Source: Mesorhizobium loti (GTDB lineage Bacteria > Pseudomonadota > Alphaproteobacteria > Rhizobiales > Rhizobiaceae). Taken from it: a stretch of DNA of 64,000 nt. Positions 45,898 to 55,489 of this stretch are shown here, in pieces. The notes under the pieces were generated by a model. That model was not told the DNA's origin. It saw nothing but the letters and a program-made list of their open reading frames with translations, and searched no databases. Where the stretch lies: the NCBI RefSeq assembly GCF_001510895.1, contig NZ_LPWA01000098.1, positions 1 through 64,000 of the forward strand. The letters are read 5' to 3'. The translations under genes were made by a program, and so were the position numbers. Each line of letters starts with the position of its first letter. Position 1 is the stretch's first letter.

Positions 45898-47282
45898 TCA
45901 GGTCGCCTTGATCTCTGCCTGGCCGATCTTGCGCCATCGGGCGTCTTCGCGAACCAATTTCAGGTCGTCGGTCGTCTCGGCAAATGTCCGCAAGCGATAT
46001 TGCCGGAGCAGTTCCGGGAAGAGCGCCCCTTCCGGCAGGCCGGCAAGCTGCTCGCGGACCGAGATTTTTTCATCGATGACCCGCATGCCCCAGGCATTTT
46101 CCCGGACCTGCAGCTCCGCAGCCAGATCGCGCTCTTCCGGCGCGTTTTCGTCTAGCGCAGCCAGCAGTATCGAGTGGAAAAGCGCCACATAGCCAATCTG
46201 TCTCAGGCCGCCCACAACCCGCACGCGCGGCAATATGGCAAGAACGAGGAACATCAGGAACAAGTTCGGCAGCAGCACGCCGTCCAGCAGCGCCTTCTTG
46301 AGATGCGGCCTCTCGAACGGGATGGAAAGACCATGCGGCCTGTCGGGCTCGATCAGGTGCCCGTTCTCGAGGACGAGCTTTCGCACGCGCTCCTCGCGGA
46401 CGCCCCAGAAATAGGCCGTGGCATTGGGCAGGAAACTGCCAAATGGGCTCGATGCGGCCTCTTGCAAGGCACGTTCGAGACGCTGGCGCCTTGCCGGCTC
46501 AAAGAGCAGCCTGGAAAGAAGGCTGCCGTCATATTCCAGATGCCGCGCCGTGGCAGCCGCGGCGACCCGATCATCGATGAAAACCGGCAGGGCCATGCCG
46601 GAACGATCCCAATTGGCGACCAGACCCTCGTTGAGGGCCGTCAGCGCATCGGCGGCGGTTCCAAACACCTTGCCCTGGCTGGCAAGCAGTGTGCCCAGCC
46701 AGCGGCTGGCATCCGTTTCGTCGCCCACCGTTTCGAGCCCGCGCTTGTTGAGGGAGACGGGACCGGCCACGCAGGCGCTTTTGCGGCACAGTTTGTGGCG
46801 CCCCATGCCAAACAGGTTGACCTTGTCGTCGCCGACATCGAGCCATCCCGGCCCCTCTCGGCCAATTGTCTCCATGGTCATCGTCGTTCCCATGAAGCCG
46901 AAGAAGGCCGACACCCCGTTTTCGACCGCGCCGAGCCAGGCAAGCAGGAGGGCGTCGAAGGTGATCCGGTCCATCAGAAGCAGGCAGTGCAGGCCGGACT
47001 GAATCACCGGTCTGTGCTCGAACTCTTCGAGGGCCTTGCCGATCTGTTCGAGCTGCATGATCGCACCAAGGCGCTGATGCAAGACCTCGCGCAGGATCGA
47101 GCGGGCAGCGATCGCCGGGCCCGATGCAGGCCTTGCCACCGGCCGCCACAGATGGCGGGCGAATCGGACACCGGCGCATTCCAGTTGTGCTCGATGTCAC
47201 GCACGACTTCCGGGCAGAGCAGCGACAGCACGGCCAGAATTTCCACCGGAGGCGTAGGGATTGGGTCAACCACGGCGGTCAT
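45898..47282 (-). pseudogene. Conserved protein of unknown function, frameshifted near its N-terminus
   Basis: ATG 47282 opens TAVVDPIPTPPVEILAVLSL and EVVRDIEHNWNAPVSDSPAI in one frame. The other frame then continues WRPVARPASGPAIAARSIL to the stop at 45898. Adding one base at 47149-47153 joins them into about 461 residues. The long part has MDRITFDALLLAWLGAVENG, a possible membrane-associated stretch (LPNLFLMFLVLAILP) and no domain I can name. Without correction, a product could start only at an internal GTG (47139). Function is unknown. Confidence 0.65.
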
Positions 47283-47488
47283 CGGTCCCGTCTAGCCGCT
47301 TGCGGCGCAAACGCCAAGGGAGACCAGACTTGCTGGATGCGCCCGGCCCACATAGATCGTCGAACTCGATCAAAATGGTGTCAGACGAAATTGATCGTAT
47401 CATACGGAGTTCTCCATGATGATCACCTGTTCGCCGACTCGGCACGAATTGTCAGATTGGCCAAACAGTTAAGGCCAAATATCAGTTT

Positions 47489-48013
47489 TCAGAACCGCAG
47501 CCGTGCCATGCTTAGGAGGTCATGATACTGCCCGTCGGTAAAACCGGCCTTCACATGACGACCTTCGACCTCGAAGCCGTGGCTTTTGTAGAGACGGATG
47601 GCCGGGTCGTTGTCGGCATAGACCGTCAATTCGACCCGCTTCAGGGCGCGCCAGTTGTCGGCCACGTCAAGCAACGCGCCAAGTATGGTAGAGCCGATGC
47701 CCTTGCCGACAAAGGCATCGCCAAGGCCGATATTGATCTCGCCGATATGCGAACGGCGCGGCGAATCCTGCACGACCAGGCGGCCATGGCCGACGACCTT
47801 GCCGTCCACCTCCGCAACGATCCAGGTGGTTTCCTGGCCGGACTTGGCGATGCGCCGCTCCACCTGCTCCACCATTTCGAAGGGCATCCTGAGCGTGCCC
47901 CAGCGGAAGCCCGGCATGTTGAAGATGGCGCAAAGCGCCTCTGCATCGCTTGGCCGGACGGACCGGAGCTGCGGCTGGATTTTCTCGGAGGACGGCGAGG
48001 TCGTGCTGGTCAT
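47489..48013 (-). CDS. GNAT-family N-acetyltransferase
   Basis: A 174-residue GCN5-related acetyltransferase starting at ATG 48013 (TSTTSPSSEKIQPQLRSVRPSD). The acetyl-CoA site is in INIGLGDAFVGKGIGSTIL (variant Q/R-x-x-G-x-G/A), followed by LTVYADNDPAIRLYKSHGFEVEG. The substrate cannot be told; the RimJ/PhnO/SpeG-like pattern ends in ARLRF. An upstream extension of the frame into the next gene is a shadow. Confidence 0.85.
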   Translation of the reverse strand: MTSTTSPSSEKIQPQLRSVRPSDAEALCAIFNMPGFRWGTLRMPFEMVEQVERRIAKSGQETTWIVAEVDGKVVGHGRLVVQDSPRRSHIGEINIGLGDAFVGKGIGSTILGALLDVADNWRALKRVELTVYADNDPAIRLYKSHGFEVEGRHVKAGFTDGQYHDLLSMARLRF

Positions 48014-48086
48014 GGCGTTCCCGGCGAGAGCAATCGGCCCGGCACGATGACCGGACGGCGCCTGAAAATCCAGCCGTCTCTGCAAT

Positions 48087-48911
48087 CTACGACGCCGATT
48101 GCGAGCTAAAATACCGGGAGGCGGCATAGAGTTTGAACACGCCGCTGATGCCGATCCAGCCGAAAAGGGCGAGCCAGCACAATGTCCCGGTCGCCCTCCA
48201 GTCGATCCGGTGCACCGCAGCGTCGGTGATGACGAGGCCAAGGATGGCAAGCAGGCCAACCAGCAACTGCGCCAAGCCGAGCACCAGCAGTTCCTCGCGC
48301 GGCGCGCTTCTCCAGACGAGATGTGTGCCGCCCGCACCGGCGAGGAAGATGGCGCTGTAGACCTGAGCGTGGAAGGCATCGATCGGCCATGGCCAGAAGC
48401 TGCTGAATGTCAGGGGGAACAGCAGCAGGCCGACGCCATAGAGCCCAAGGATCGCCGATTCCACGGCCATGTAGCCGCGCCTTGCGGGGTTTAAGGTCAC
48501 GCCTTTTGCAGAAGGACGGGTCCTCGCCCGCCACAGGAACAACCCGGATACCACGACCGAAGCTAGATAGACCAAAAACCAGAGCCAGGGCGCTTTGCGC
48601 TCGAAGTTGAAATAGCCGAGATTGATGAACGAAGCCGCCGACACGATGACGGTGAAGATGAAGGCCATGATGAGCACGAGCCTGCCGGGCGACCAGCGAT
48701 TCCAGACCAGCAGCGCCGCCATCACGACCATTTCGGCGGTGTAGAAGCCACCGAGGAAGCGGGCATTGAACGGGGTGACGGCCCATGGCCAGCGTGGCTT
48801 GACCAGCGCGGGCGCGAAAAACAGGCCGGCGCCTACGATCAGGACGATAATGACCATCAAAGAGAAAAGGCGCAGGGCCGCGGGAAATGGCGGATTGTTG
48901 GATGTCGGCAT
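48087..48911 (-). CDS. Integral membrane protein of unknown function
   Basis: A 274-residue protein with about eight hydrophobic segments (LFSLMVIIVLIVGAGLFFAPA, MVVMAALLVW, LVLIMAFIFTVIVSAASFI, FLVYLASVVVSGLFLW, LLVLGLAQLLVGLLAILGLV). No signal sequence or catalytic motif is visible. ATG 48911 is chosen over an in-frame TTG at 48926. It lies 73 bases upstream of the acetyltransferase gene on the same strand and is divergent from a cyclase gene. Confidence 0.75.
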   Translation of the reverse strand: MPTSNNPPFPAALRLFSLMVIIVLIVGAGLFFAPALVKPRWPWAVTPFNARFLGGFYTAEMVVMAALLVWNRWSPGRLVLIMAFIFTVIVSAASFINLGYFNFERKAPWLWFLVYLASVVVSGLFLWRARTRPSAKGVTLNPARRGYMAVESAILGLYGVGLLLFPLTFSSFWPWPIDAFHAQVYSAIFLAGAGGTHLVWRSAPREELLVLGLAQLLVGLLAILGLVITDAAVHRIDWRATGTLCWLALFGWIGISGVFKLYAASRYFSSQSAS

Positions 48912-49118
48912 GGGAGAGAGCCCCAAAGATGACTGCCCTATGCGCCATCATAGTGCCGCTTGCGGCCGGCGAAAATCCGCCGAACGGAAATTGAACCGTC
49001 ACCAGGCTTATTTATTCGAAATGGCCGTAGGGTCCGTTTCGAAGTAAAATGGAGCACTCGGACCAAAGACCGGTCCGGTCAACACGCCTCCGGGCGCGCA
49101 TTTTCCGGAGCCTGCACG

Positions 49119-50534
49119 ATGAACGACGCTCAGGATCTATTCTCGCTTCTGCTGCAATCGACCGATGTCGATCCGCAGGCAATCGACGCGATCAAGCGAA
49201 CCATAGCGGAGGGCAAGGACCGCGAGCTTTGCCGCATCAATGCGCCAGCCTTCGCCAGCAAGCATGGCCTCGACGAGGAACACACCATAAGCGCCTTTCT
49301 CCATGCGGCGCGGGTGGGCATCTTCGACATTTCCTGGAATGTTCTATGCCCCGGCTGTGGCGGCGTGCTCGACACCAACGCCACGCTGAAAACCCTGCAG
49401 AAGGACGAATACACCTGCGCGCTGTGCTCCACTGGCTATTCGCCGACCCTCGACGAGATGGTCGAGGTGACATTCACCGTCAGTCCCCGCGTGCGCAGGA
49501 TTGCCGCGCACAATCCACACGAACTGCCTTTGGTGGAATATTTTCGCCAGATCTACTGGGCGTCCGGCGTCGATCTGCCGGAAGAGGATTTCGCGAAAAC
49601 GATGGAAGCGTTCTCGCTGGAAGATATCGAGCTTGCGCCCGGTGAAAGGGCGGTTCTGCCGATACAGCTTCCGTCTGAATTCATCATCGTCTTCGAGCCG
49701 GTCACCCATTCAGTGCAGTTCATCGATGTGAAAGGCGAACCGACAAGGGAGCGCCGAAGCCTCTCTTTGGTCTTCGACCGCGACCATATCCAGAACCAGA
49801 CGCTGGAGATGCAACCCGGCCCGTTGCGCATTTCGCTGGAAAACAGGACCGACACCCGGGTGCTGCCGACGGTCTTCATCGCCGGCCAGGAGTTGCATGA
49901 TCTCCTGGGCAGACGCCGGCCCTTCCTGACCGCCAAGCGCCTGCTCACCAACCAGACCTTCCGCGATCTCTATCGCACGGATACGCTTGACATCAACCAG
50001 CGCCTGAAGATCACCAGCCTGACCTTCCTGTTCACCGACCTGCGCGGATCGACCGAGCTTTACGAGCGGGTGGGCGATCTTTCAGCCTTCGATCTCGTGC
50101 GCGAGCATTTCCAGGTTCTGCACGAGATCGTCGCGGCGGAGGCAGGCGCGGTGGTGAAGACGATCGGCGATGCGGTGATGGCGACCTTCCCGACGCCCGA
50201 TCGTGCGATTGCTGCGGCCCTCAGGATGCGCGATGCCATGCGTGCGCTCAACGACAAGAGCGGTCGCGAGGATCTGCTGCTCAAGATCGGAGTCCATGCC
50301 GGCCCCTGCATCGCCGTGTCCATGAACGAGCGACAGGACTATTTCGGTCAGACGGTCAACATTGCCTCGCGGGTCCAGAACCTTGCCAACGCACAGGCGA
50401 TCTTCGCCACTCGTGCGGTGGTCGACGACAATCTCACCGCCGATCTGCTGCACAGGAACGCGCTGACGCCCGTGCCCCACGAAGTCTCGCTGCGCGGCAT
50501 TGAGCGCGAGATAGCGGTATATACGATCCCCTGA
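49119..50534 (+). CDS. Class III adenylate/guanylate cyclase with DUF5939-type N-terminal domain
   Basis: A 471-residue protein. Residues 1-290 contain an N-terminal regulatory region with a four-cysteine zinc knuckle (CPGC at 77-80, CALC at 100-103), of the DUF5939 type. The catalytic domain is about 298-471: D307 in FLFTDLRGSTELY, K347 and D351 in VVKTIGDAVMATF, and QDYFGQTVNIASRVQ. All residues for two-metal catalysis are present. The lysine suggests ATP, but the aspartate of canonical adenylate cyclases is replaced by the FGQT pattern, so the product is uncertain. ATG 49119 is chosen over a longer frame that overlaps the promoter. Confidence 0.87.
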   Translation: MNDAQDLFSLLLQSTDVDPQAIDAIKRTIAEGKDRELCRINAPAFASKHGLDEEHTISAFLHAARVGIFDISWNVLCPGCGGVLDTNATLKTLQKDEYTCALCSTGYSPTLDEMVEVTFTVSPRVRRIAAHNPHELPLVEYFRQIYWASGVDLPEEDFAKTMEAFSLEDIELAPGERAVLPIQLPSEFIIVFEPVTHSVQFIDVKGEPTRERRSLSLVFDRDHIQNQTLEMQPGPLRISLENRTDTRVLPTVFIAGQELHDLLGRRRPFLTAKRLLTNQTFRDLYRTDTLDINQRLKITSLTFLFTDLRGSTELYERVGDLSAFDLVREHFQVLHEIVAAEAGAVVKTIGDAVMATFPTPDRAIAAALRMRDAMRALNDKSGREDLLLKIGVHAGPCIAVSMNERQDYFGQTVNIASRVQNLANAQAIFATRAVVDDNLTADLLHRNALTPVPHEVSLRGIEREIAVYTIP

Positions 50535-50548
50535 AGACTTCGGTCGTC

Positions 50549-50717
50549 TGAAGCATGTCTCCCGAAAGTGGGAACCGGTTTCGGGACAAAGACATGCGTA
50601 AAATCAAAACCTAGTGCATGTCGCCCAGAAGTGTGCAGCGGTTCTGGGGCAACGACATGCATCAAAACAAAGACTTAAAGCGCGTCGCCTGAATCCGTTT
50701 CAATGCGACGCGCTTTA
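50549..50717. repeat. Dispersed palindromic intergenic repeat
   Basis: It contains GCATGTCTCCCGAAAGTGGGAACCGG (50553-50578) and CATGTCGCCCAGAAGTGTGC (50614-50633). A hairpin, AAAGCGCGTCGC (50677-50688)/GCGACGCGCTTT (50705-50716), follows. The second half matches 41,281-41,370 except for a 12-base insertion (GCGGTTCTGGGG). It lies between two convergent genes, so it may also terminate transcription. Confidence 0.8.
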
Positions 50718-50722
50718 ACCCC

Positions 50723-51202
50723 TCACACGCGCCTGCAGACAAAATAACGATCGGCGGGCACCGAGGGCGGCGGCGGGAGGCGTTGCAGCCGCGGGTGATC
50801 GAGCGGCGTGCCGCTGACCGCGATGCCGCCGACGCGAAGCAGGCGTGCGGTCAGATCGGGAAGCCAGGTAGAGGTCACTGCATCGCGATCTTCATAACCG
50901 GTGCCGATGTCGGCGTGAACAAGAGCGGCGTCGATGCCAATGAACCTGGTCGCCGTCTCGCGTATTTCGCCGAGCACGAGGTTTTCAGGTTCGGGAATTG
51001 AGCTGGCGTGTGCGGCAAGTGCGCGGTCGAACGCCACGATCCGGCGTCCAGGCAGGCGCTCGCGCAGATGGTGGAACGTCCGTCCATTGCCGAGGCCGAG
51101 CTCGATCACCGGCCCGTCCATCTTCGCCACCTCGGCGCAGACCTGATCGAGAATGTCGCGCTGTGCCGTCATCCTGCGGATGAAACTATCAAGGCGACTC
51201 AT
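50723..51202 (-). CDS. Class I SAM-dependent methyltransferase-like protein
   Basis: A 159-residue protein beginning SRLDSFIRRMTAQRDILDQV. The SAM-binding glycine motif is PVIELGLGNGRTFHHL, followed by acidic strand-end residues in GRRIVAFDRAL. FIGIDAALVHADIGTG and LLRVGGIAVSGTPLDH complete a short Rossmann methyltransferase. It is shorter than usual (about 200-250 residues), with no separate substrate domain. ATG 51202 is favoured because the longer frame adds 53 non-conserved residues. Confidence 0.8.
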   Translation of the reverse strand: MSRLDSFIRRMTAQRDILDQVCAEVAKMDGPVIELGLGNGRTFHHLRERLPGRRIVAFDRALAAHASSIPEPENLVLGEIRETATRFIGIDAALVHADIGTGYEDRDAVTSTWLPDLTARLLRVGGIAVSGTPLDHPRLQRLPPPPSVPADRYFVCRRV

Positions 51203-51411
51203 ATGCGATTGTATGTCCTTAACCGGTTCACGAAATCGGCAATGCCCCGACCAGAGCGTTTGGCGGCTGAAACCCGAGGGCGACGTGTCGAACCGACACG
51301 AGTCTTGCCGCGTATAGAGGCGAACAATGAACACTGTAATAACCGAACAGGCGGCCGACAAGGATCATACCGGGCGGAGCTGGCGGCACGGCGCGCGACG
51401 GAACAGCGATC

Positions 51412-52593
51412 TCACTTGTAGGGGTCTGCGGCGTCCCGCAAGCCATCGCCGAGGAAGTTGAACGCCAGGATGACGAGGATGACGGGGAGGATCGGCAAAA
51501 GCAGCCATGGATAGAACGCGATCACGCTGACGCTGCGCGCCTCGGTGAGCAGAATGCCCCAGCTGGTTATCGGCGCCCTCAGGCCGAGCCCGAGGAAGCT
51601 CAGCGCCGTCTCGCCCAGGATCATGCCGGGTATGGAGATCGTCGCCGCCGCGATCAAATGCGACATGAAGCCGGGAATGAGGTGCCGCCGGATAATGCGG
51701 CTGCTGCTGGCACCCATCAATTGCGCGGCCAGAACGTAATCCTCCTCCCGCAAGGCTAGAAGCTTTGAACGCACGGCCCGCGCCAGTCCGGTCCAGTCGA
51801 GCAGCCCGAGGATAACGGTGATGCCGAAATAGATCAGGATCGGACTCCAGGTTATCGGCATGATCGCCGCCAGAGTCATCCATAGCGGAATGCTGGGGAT
51901 CGATTGCAGAACTTCGATTATCCGTTGAACGATCAGGTCGAAGATACCGCCGTGATAGCCGGCCAGTCCGCCGATGACTATGCCGAGCAGGAAGCTGAAA
52001 CTGATGCCGACGAGGCCGATTGTCAGTGAAATGCGTGCGCCATAGATGATGCGCGAGAGCACATCGCGCCCCAACCTGTCAGTGCCGGCCAGAAAGAGCT
52101 GGCCGTTTTCGGCAGGGCAGACAAAATGCCTGTCACCTTCGATCAGGCCCCAGAACCGATAACCGTCGCCCTTGCAGAAGAAGCGGATCCGCTGAACATC
52201 ATCCTGTTTGTCGACGTAGTTCCGCTTGAGCGTGTCCATATCCAGCGTCATCCGGCGGCCATAGACGAACGGCCCGACGAACTGGCCGTTGTGGAACAGG
52301 TGCACCCGCTGCGGCGGCGCATAGATGTAGTCCATGTTGCGCGTGTGCAGATTGTAGGGCGCCAGGAACTCGCAGATCAGTATCCCGAAATAAAGCACTG
52401 CCAGGAATATGCCGGATACAAGAGCCAGCCGGTGCCGTCGGAATTTCCACCACATCAGCCGCAACTGCGACGCCTGAAAGACCTTCGATTGCTCCGGCGT
52501 CATCGCCTCGACCGACTGCAGGTCAAAGGGCGCGATGGAAACGTAGTGTTGCAGCGGGGCCCCCGGAGCGGGCAGCGGCGATTGCGTGTTCAT
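51412..52593 (-). CDS. Peptide-type ABC transporter permease (YejE/DppC-like)
   Basis: A 393-residue inner-membrane permease. A cytoplasmic tail and first helix (LALVSGIFLAVLYFGILIC) are followed by a large periplasmic insertion, residues about 75-165, before the core (LFLAGTDRLGRDVLSRIIYGARISL). The EAA-type loop is EEDYVLAAQLMGASSSRIIRRHLIP. The insertion and LGTDRLGRDVLSR motif are as in YejE. Its start overlaps the stop of the ATPase-side permease gene (ATGA). It is the last gene of the four-gene transporter set. Confidence 0.9.
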   Translation of the reverse strand: MNTQSPLPAPGAPLQHYVSIAPFDLQSVEAMTPEQSKVFQASQLRLMWWKFRRHRLALVSGIFLAVLYFGILICEFLAPYNLHTRNMDYIYAPPQRVHLFHNGQFVGPFVYGRRMTLDMDTLKRNYVDKQDDVQRIRFFCKGDGYRFWGLIEGDRHFVCPAENGQLFLAGTDRLGRDVLSRIIYGARISLTIGLVGISFSFLLGIVIGGLAGYHGGIFDLIVQRIIEVLQSIPSIPLWMTLAAIMPITWSPILIYFGITVILGLLDWTGLARAVRSKLLALREEDYVLAAQLMGASSSRIIRRHLIPGFMSHLIAAATISIPGMILGETALSFLGLGLRAPITSWGILLTEARSVSVIAFYPWLLLPILPVILVILAFNFLGDGLRDAADPYK

Positions 52594-53588
52594 TTGGTGC
52601 TGCCGCCCTGCAAACGAATTCGCGGATCAAGCAGCGCCAGCGCCAGGTCCGAAATCAGGACGCCGATGACCGTCAGGAAGGCGAGGAACATGAGGAATGA
52701 CCCTGCCAGATACATGTCCTGGCTTTGCAGCGCCTTGATCAGCATCGGCCCGGTCGTTTCCAAAGACAGCACGATCGCCGTGATTTCGGCGCCGGAGATG
52801 ATGGCCGGCAGGATAGAGCCGATGTCTGAAATGAAGAAATTGAGAGCCATGCGCAGCGGATATTTGACCAGCGTCTTGAAGGGATGGAGGCCTTTGGCCC
52901 GCGCGGTCACGACATATTGCTTGTGTAGCTCGTCGAGCAGATTGGCGCGCAGCCGCCGGATCATGCTTGCCGTGCCGCCGGTGCCGATGATCAAGACCGG
53001 GATCCAGAGATGGGCGAGGATCGACTTCGCCTTGGCCCAGCTCATCGGCTCGCCGAGATATTGTTGGTCCATGAGATGGCCGATGGACGTGCCAAACCAC
53101 ATGTTGGCGAAATACATCAGGATCAGCGCCAGCATGAAGTTCGGAATGGCAAGCCCGAGAAGGCCGAAGAAAGTCAGGCCGTAGTCGCCCCAGCTGTATT
53201 GATGCGTGGCGGAGTACATGCCGATCGGAAAGGCGATGAGCCACGTGAAGACGATGGTGACGAAGGAAACCATCACGGTGAGCCACATTCGGTCCCCGAT
53301 GACGTCGCGAACCGGCAACTCATATTCGAAGGAATAGCCGAAATCGCCGTGCAGCATCCCGCCGACCCAGTAGAAGTAGCGAATGACCGGCGGCTTGTCG
53401 AAGCCATATTCCTTCCGCATCATCTCGATGCGATCGGAATCCACCGCTTCGCCCTGAGCCCGAAGCTCGGCGACATAGCTGTCGAAGTAGTCGCCGGGGG
53501 GAAGTTCGATGATCGTGAACACCAGCGCCGAAATGATCAGCAGCGTTGGAACCATCACAGCAATGCGCCAGACAATATATCGAAGCAC
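52590..53588 (-). CDS. Peptide-type ABC transporter permease (YejB/DppB-like)
   Basis: A 332-residue permease with six helices: RYIVWRIAVMVPTLLIISALVFTI at the N-terminus, then GGTASMIRRLRANLLDELHKQYVVTARAKGL, the standard DppB-family coupling loop. The start is GTG 53588, following the binding-protein stop by two bases. With its partner it would form the membrane channel of an oligopeptide, microcin-C-like or opine-type importer. The substrate is unknown. Confidence 0.9.
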   Translation of the reverse strand: MLRYIVWRIAVMVPTLLIISALVFTIIELPPGDYFDSYVAELRAQGEAVDSDRIEMMRKEYGFDKPPVIRYFYWVGGMLHGDFGYSFEYELPVRDVIGDRMWLTVMVSFVTIVFTWLIAFPIGMYSATHQYSWGDYGLTFFGLLGLAIPNFMLALILMYFANMWFGTSIGHLMDQQYLGEPMSWAKAKSILAHLWIPVLIIGTGGTASMIRRLRANLLDELHKQYVVTARAKGLHPFKTLVKYPLRMALNFFISDIGSILPAIISGAEITAIVLSLETTGPMLIKALQSQDMYLAGSFLMFLAFLTVIGVLISDLALALLDPRIRLQGGSTK

Positions 53589-53590
53589 GC

Positions 53591-55489
53591 TCAGGACTCT
53601 CCAAGCCAGAATGTATCCGGCATGTAGACACCGAAATAAGCAGTCGGGTCGTAGCCGTAGAGCGCCTTGTCAGGCAGGTTGCGCAGCCGCGAGGATACCA
53701 GGACCGGCTGATATGTTCCGTTTACCGTGCCGATCGAAAACACCTGATCGGTGTAGATCGACAGCATTGAATTCCAGATTTCGGCGCGCTCGGTGGCTTT
53801 GGTCGATGCGTTCCAGCGCTTGAGCAAATCCATCAGCTCGACCACAGGCGGAAGATCAGGCGCCTCACCGACCGTGCCATGGGACAAGTAGTGGGCGCCC
53901 CAGAGCGGCCATTGCAGCTGGTCGTCGATTGTGGGTGCCAGCTGGTACGGGTTCATGTCGGCGGTCGGCACGCCATTGTCGATGCCCGACCACATCGACA
54001 TCATGATCTGGCCGCCGAGCGCACGGCTGCGGAAGATGTCGCGCTGCGAAGTCCGGATGAACAGGGCGATGCCGATCTGGCGCCAATGATCGGTGATGAG
54101 TTCGAGCGCGTCGGTTTCCAGCGTGCTTTCGCCGGCCGTTTCCACCACGATCTGCGCCGGGCGTCCATCGGGAAGTATCCGCAGGCCGTCATCGTCACGC
54201 GTCTTAAGTCCGACCTCGTCGAGCAGGGCATTGGCCTGGTCCGGGTCATGGGCGACCCAGGCTTTCGCGAATTCCGCCCGGTAGAGCGGGCTCTCCGGCA
54301 GGACCGTATCGGCACTTTCCTGCGCCAATCCGTAGAACACGGCCAGATTGATCTCGCGCCTGTCCACAGCGAGCGAAAGCGCGCGGCGCACGCGCACGTC
54401 ACGAAGAAGGCCACGCCACACCTGGTCGGCACAATTCAGATTGGGCAGCAGCGCCAGCCGCGAACCCTGTGTGCGCTTCCAGAGATGCATCTTCACCGGA
54501 TAGCGCTTCTCCGCATCCTTCAGGAAGGCGTAATCGGTGAAGTCAATTCCCATGCATTGCAGGTCGCTCTCGCCCGCACCGGTCTTGGCGGAAATGATCG
54601 CCGACGAGCTGACATTCATGACGATCCGGTCGACATAGGGCAGTTGCCGGCCATTCTCGTCTATTCGATGAAAGAACGGGTTCCGCTCGAAGACGAACTG
54701 CTCAGCGGGCGGCTTGGTCCGGTTCTGCCAGGGATCGAGCGTCGGCAGATCCGGGTTCTCCGGGCGATACTGCCGCGACATGCGGATATGCAGGAGCGTC
54801 CATTTCTGGACCCGGTTCTCCTTCATCAGGCCGGCGAGCCGGAATGGATCCTGGTATTTTTTGTGGAACTGCTTGAGATAGGCGGCCGGCAGGACAAGCG
54901 AAAGCGGCGATGCAGCAGCGAGCTTGGGCAGAAAGTCGGGATTGGGCGCATCCCAACCATAGCGGACCGTCAACGAATCGACGATCTCGAAGCGTGGCGG
55001 CTTGCCGTCCGCCAGCAGGGCCGGTGCGAGCCCGCCTTGCGAAAGCTCATCGTTCAGCCAGACATCTTCCCAGCAATAGCGAAAATCCTCTGGCGTCAGC
55101 AGGCTACCGTCAGACCATTTGTGTCCTTCCCGAATCTTGAAAGTGAAGACGCGATCATCCGCTACGTCGAAACTTTCGAGAATGTCGGGTTGCATGTTGA
55201 GCTTTTCGTCATAGCCGACCAGGCGAGCATACCCGTAGATCGTCATCATCCGGATATCTTTCTGGCTGCCGATGATCGTGCGCAGCGTGCCGCCATACTG
55301 GCCGGGCTGCCGGCCCATCGCAGCGAGGTTCAACGCGCGCGGGCTCTTGGGCAGGCGTTCGGCGAGTGCCGGCAGCGCCCTGGCCTTCAGCTGCGCCTGA
55401 AGAAATTCCGGCTCCAGATCGCCGGCGCGCGACGTGCCCGGCAGAAATGCCGAAGCCATGAGCCCAAGGACGGTGCGCCGGCTGATCAA
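53591..55489 (-). CDS. Peptide-type ABC transporter substrate-binding protein (YejA-like), Tat signal
   Basis: A 632-residue SBP family 5 protein. The start is TTG 55489, overlapping the upstream stop (TTGA) with GGGAGC behind it. The N-terminus [21 protein letters not shown] is a Tat-type twin-arginine signal. The body has the family pattern (DILESFDVADDRVFTFKIREGHKWSDG, LTPEDFRYCWEDVW, and ALSLAVDRREIN). It is the same TTG/TTGA start arrangement as pqqC. The gene order ATPase, binding protein, permease, permease is unusual, because the ATPase is normally last. Confidence 0.88.
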   Translation of the reverse strand: MISRRTVLGLMASAFLPGTSRAGDLEPEFLQAQLKARALPALAERLPKSPRALNLAAMGRQPGQYGGTLRTIIGSQKDIRMMTIYGYARLVGYDEKLNMQPDILESFDVADDRVFTFKIREGHKWSDGSLLTPEDFRYCWEDVWLNDELSQGGLAPALLADGKPPRFEIVDSLTVRYGWDAPNPDFLPKLAAASPLSLVLPAAYLKQFHKKYQDPFRLAGLMKENRVQKWTLLHIRMSRQYRPENPDLPTLDPWQNRTKPPAEQFVFERNPFFHRIDENGRQLPYVDRIVMNVSSSAIISAKTGAGESDLQCMGIDFTDYAFLKDAEKRYPVKMHLWKRTQGSRLALLPNLNCADQVWRGLLRDVRVRRALSLAVDRREINLAVFYGLAQESADTVLPESPLYRAEFAKAWVAHDPDQANALLDEVGLKTRDDDGLRILPDGRPAQIVVETAGESTLETDALELITDHWRQIGIALFIRTSQRDIFRSRALGGQIMMSMWSGIDNGVPTADMNPYQLAPTIDDQLQWPLWGAHYLSHGTVGEAPDLPPVVELMDLLKRWNASTKATERAEIWNSMLSIYTDQVFSIGTVNGTYQPVLVSSRLRNLPDKALYGYDPTAYFGVYMPDTFWLGES

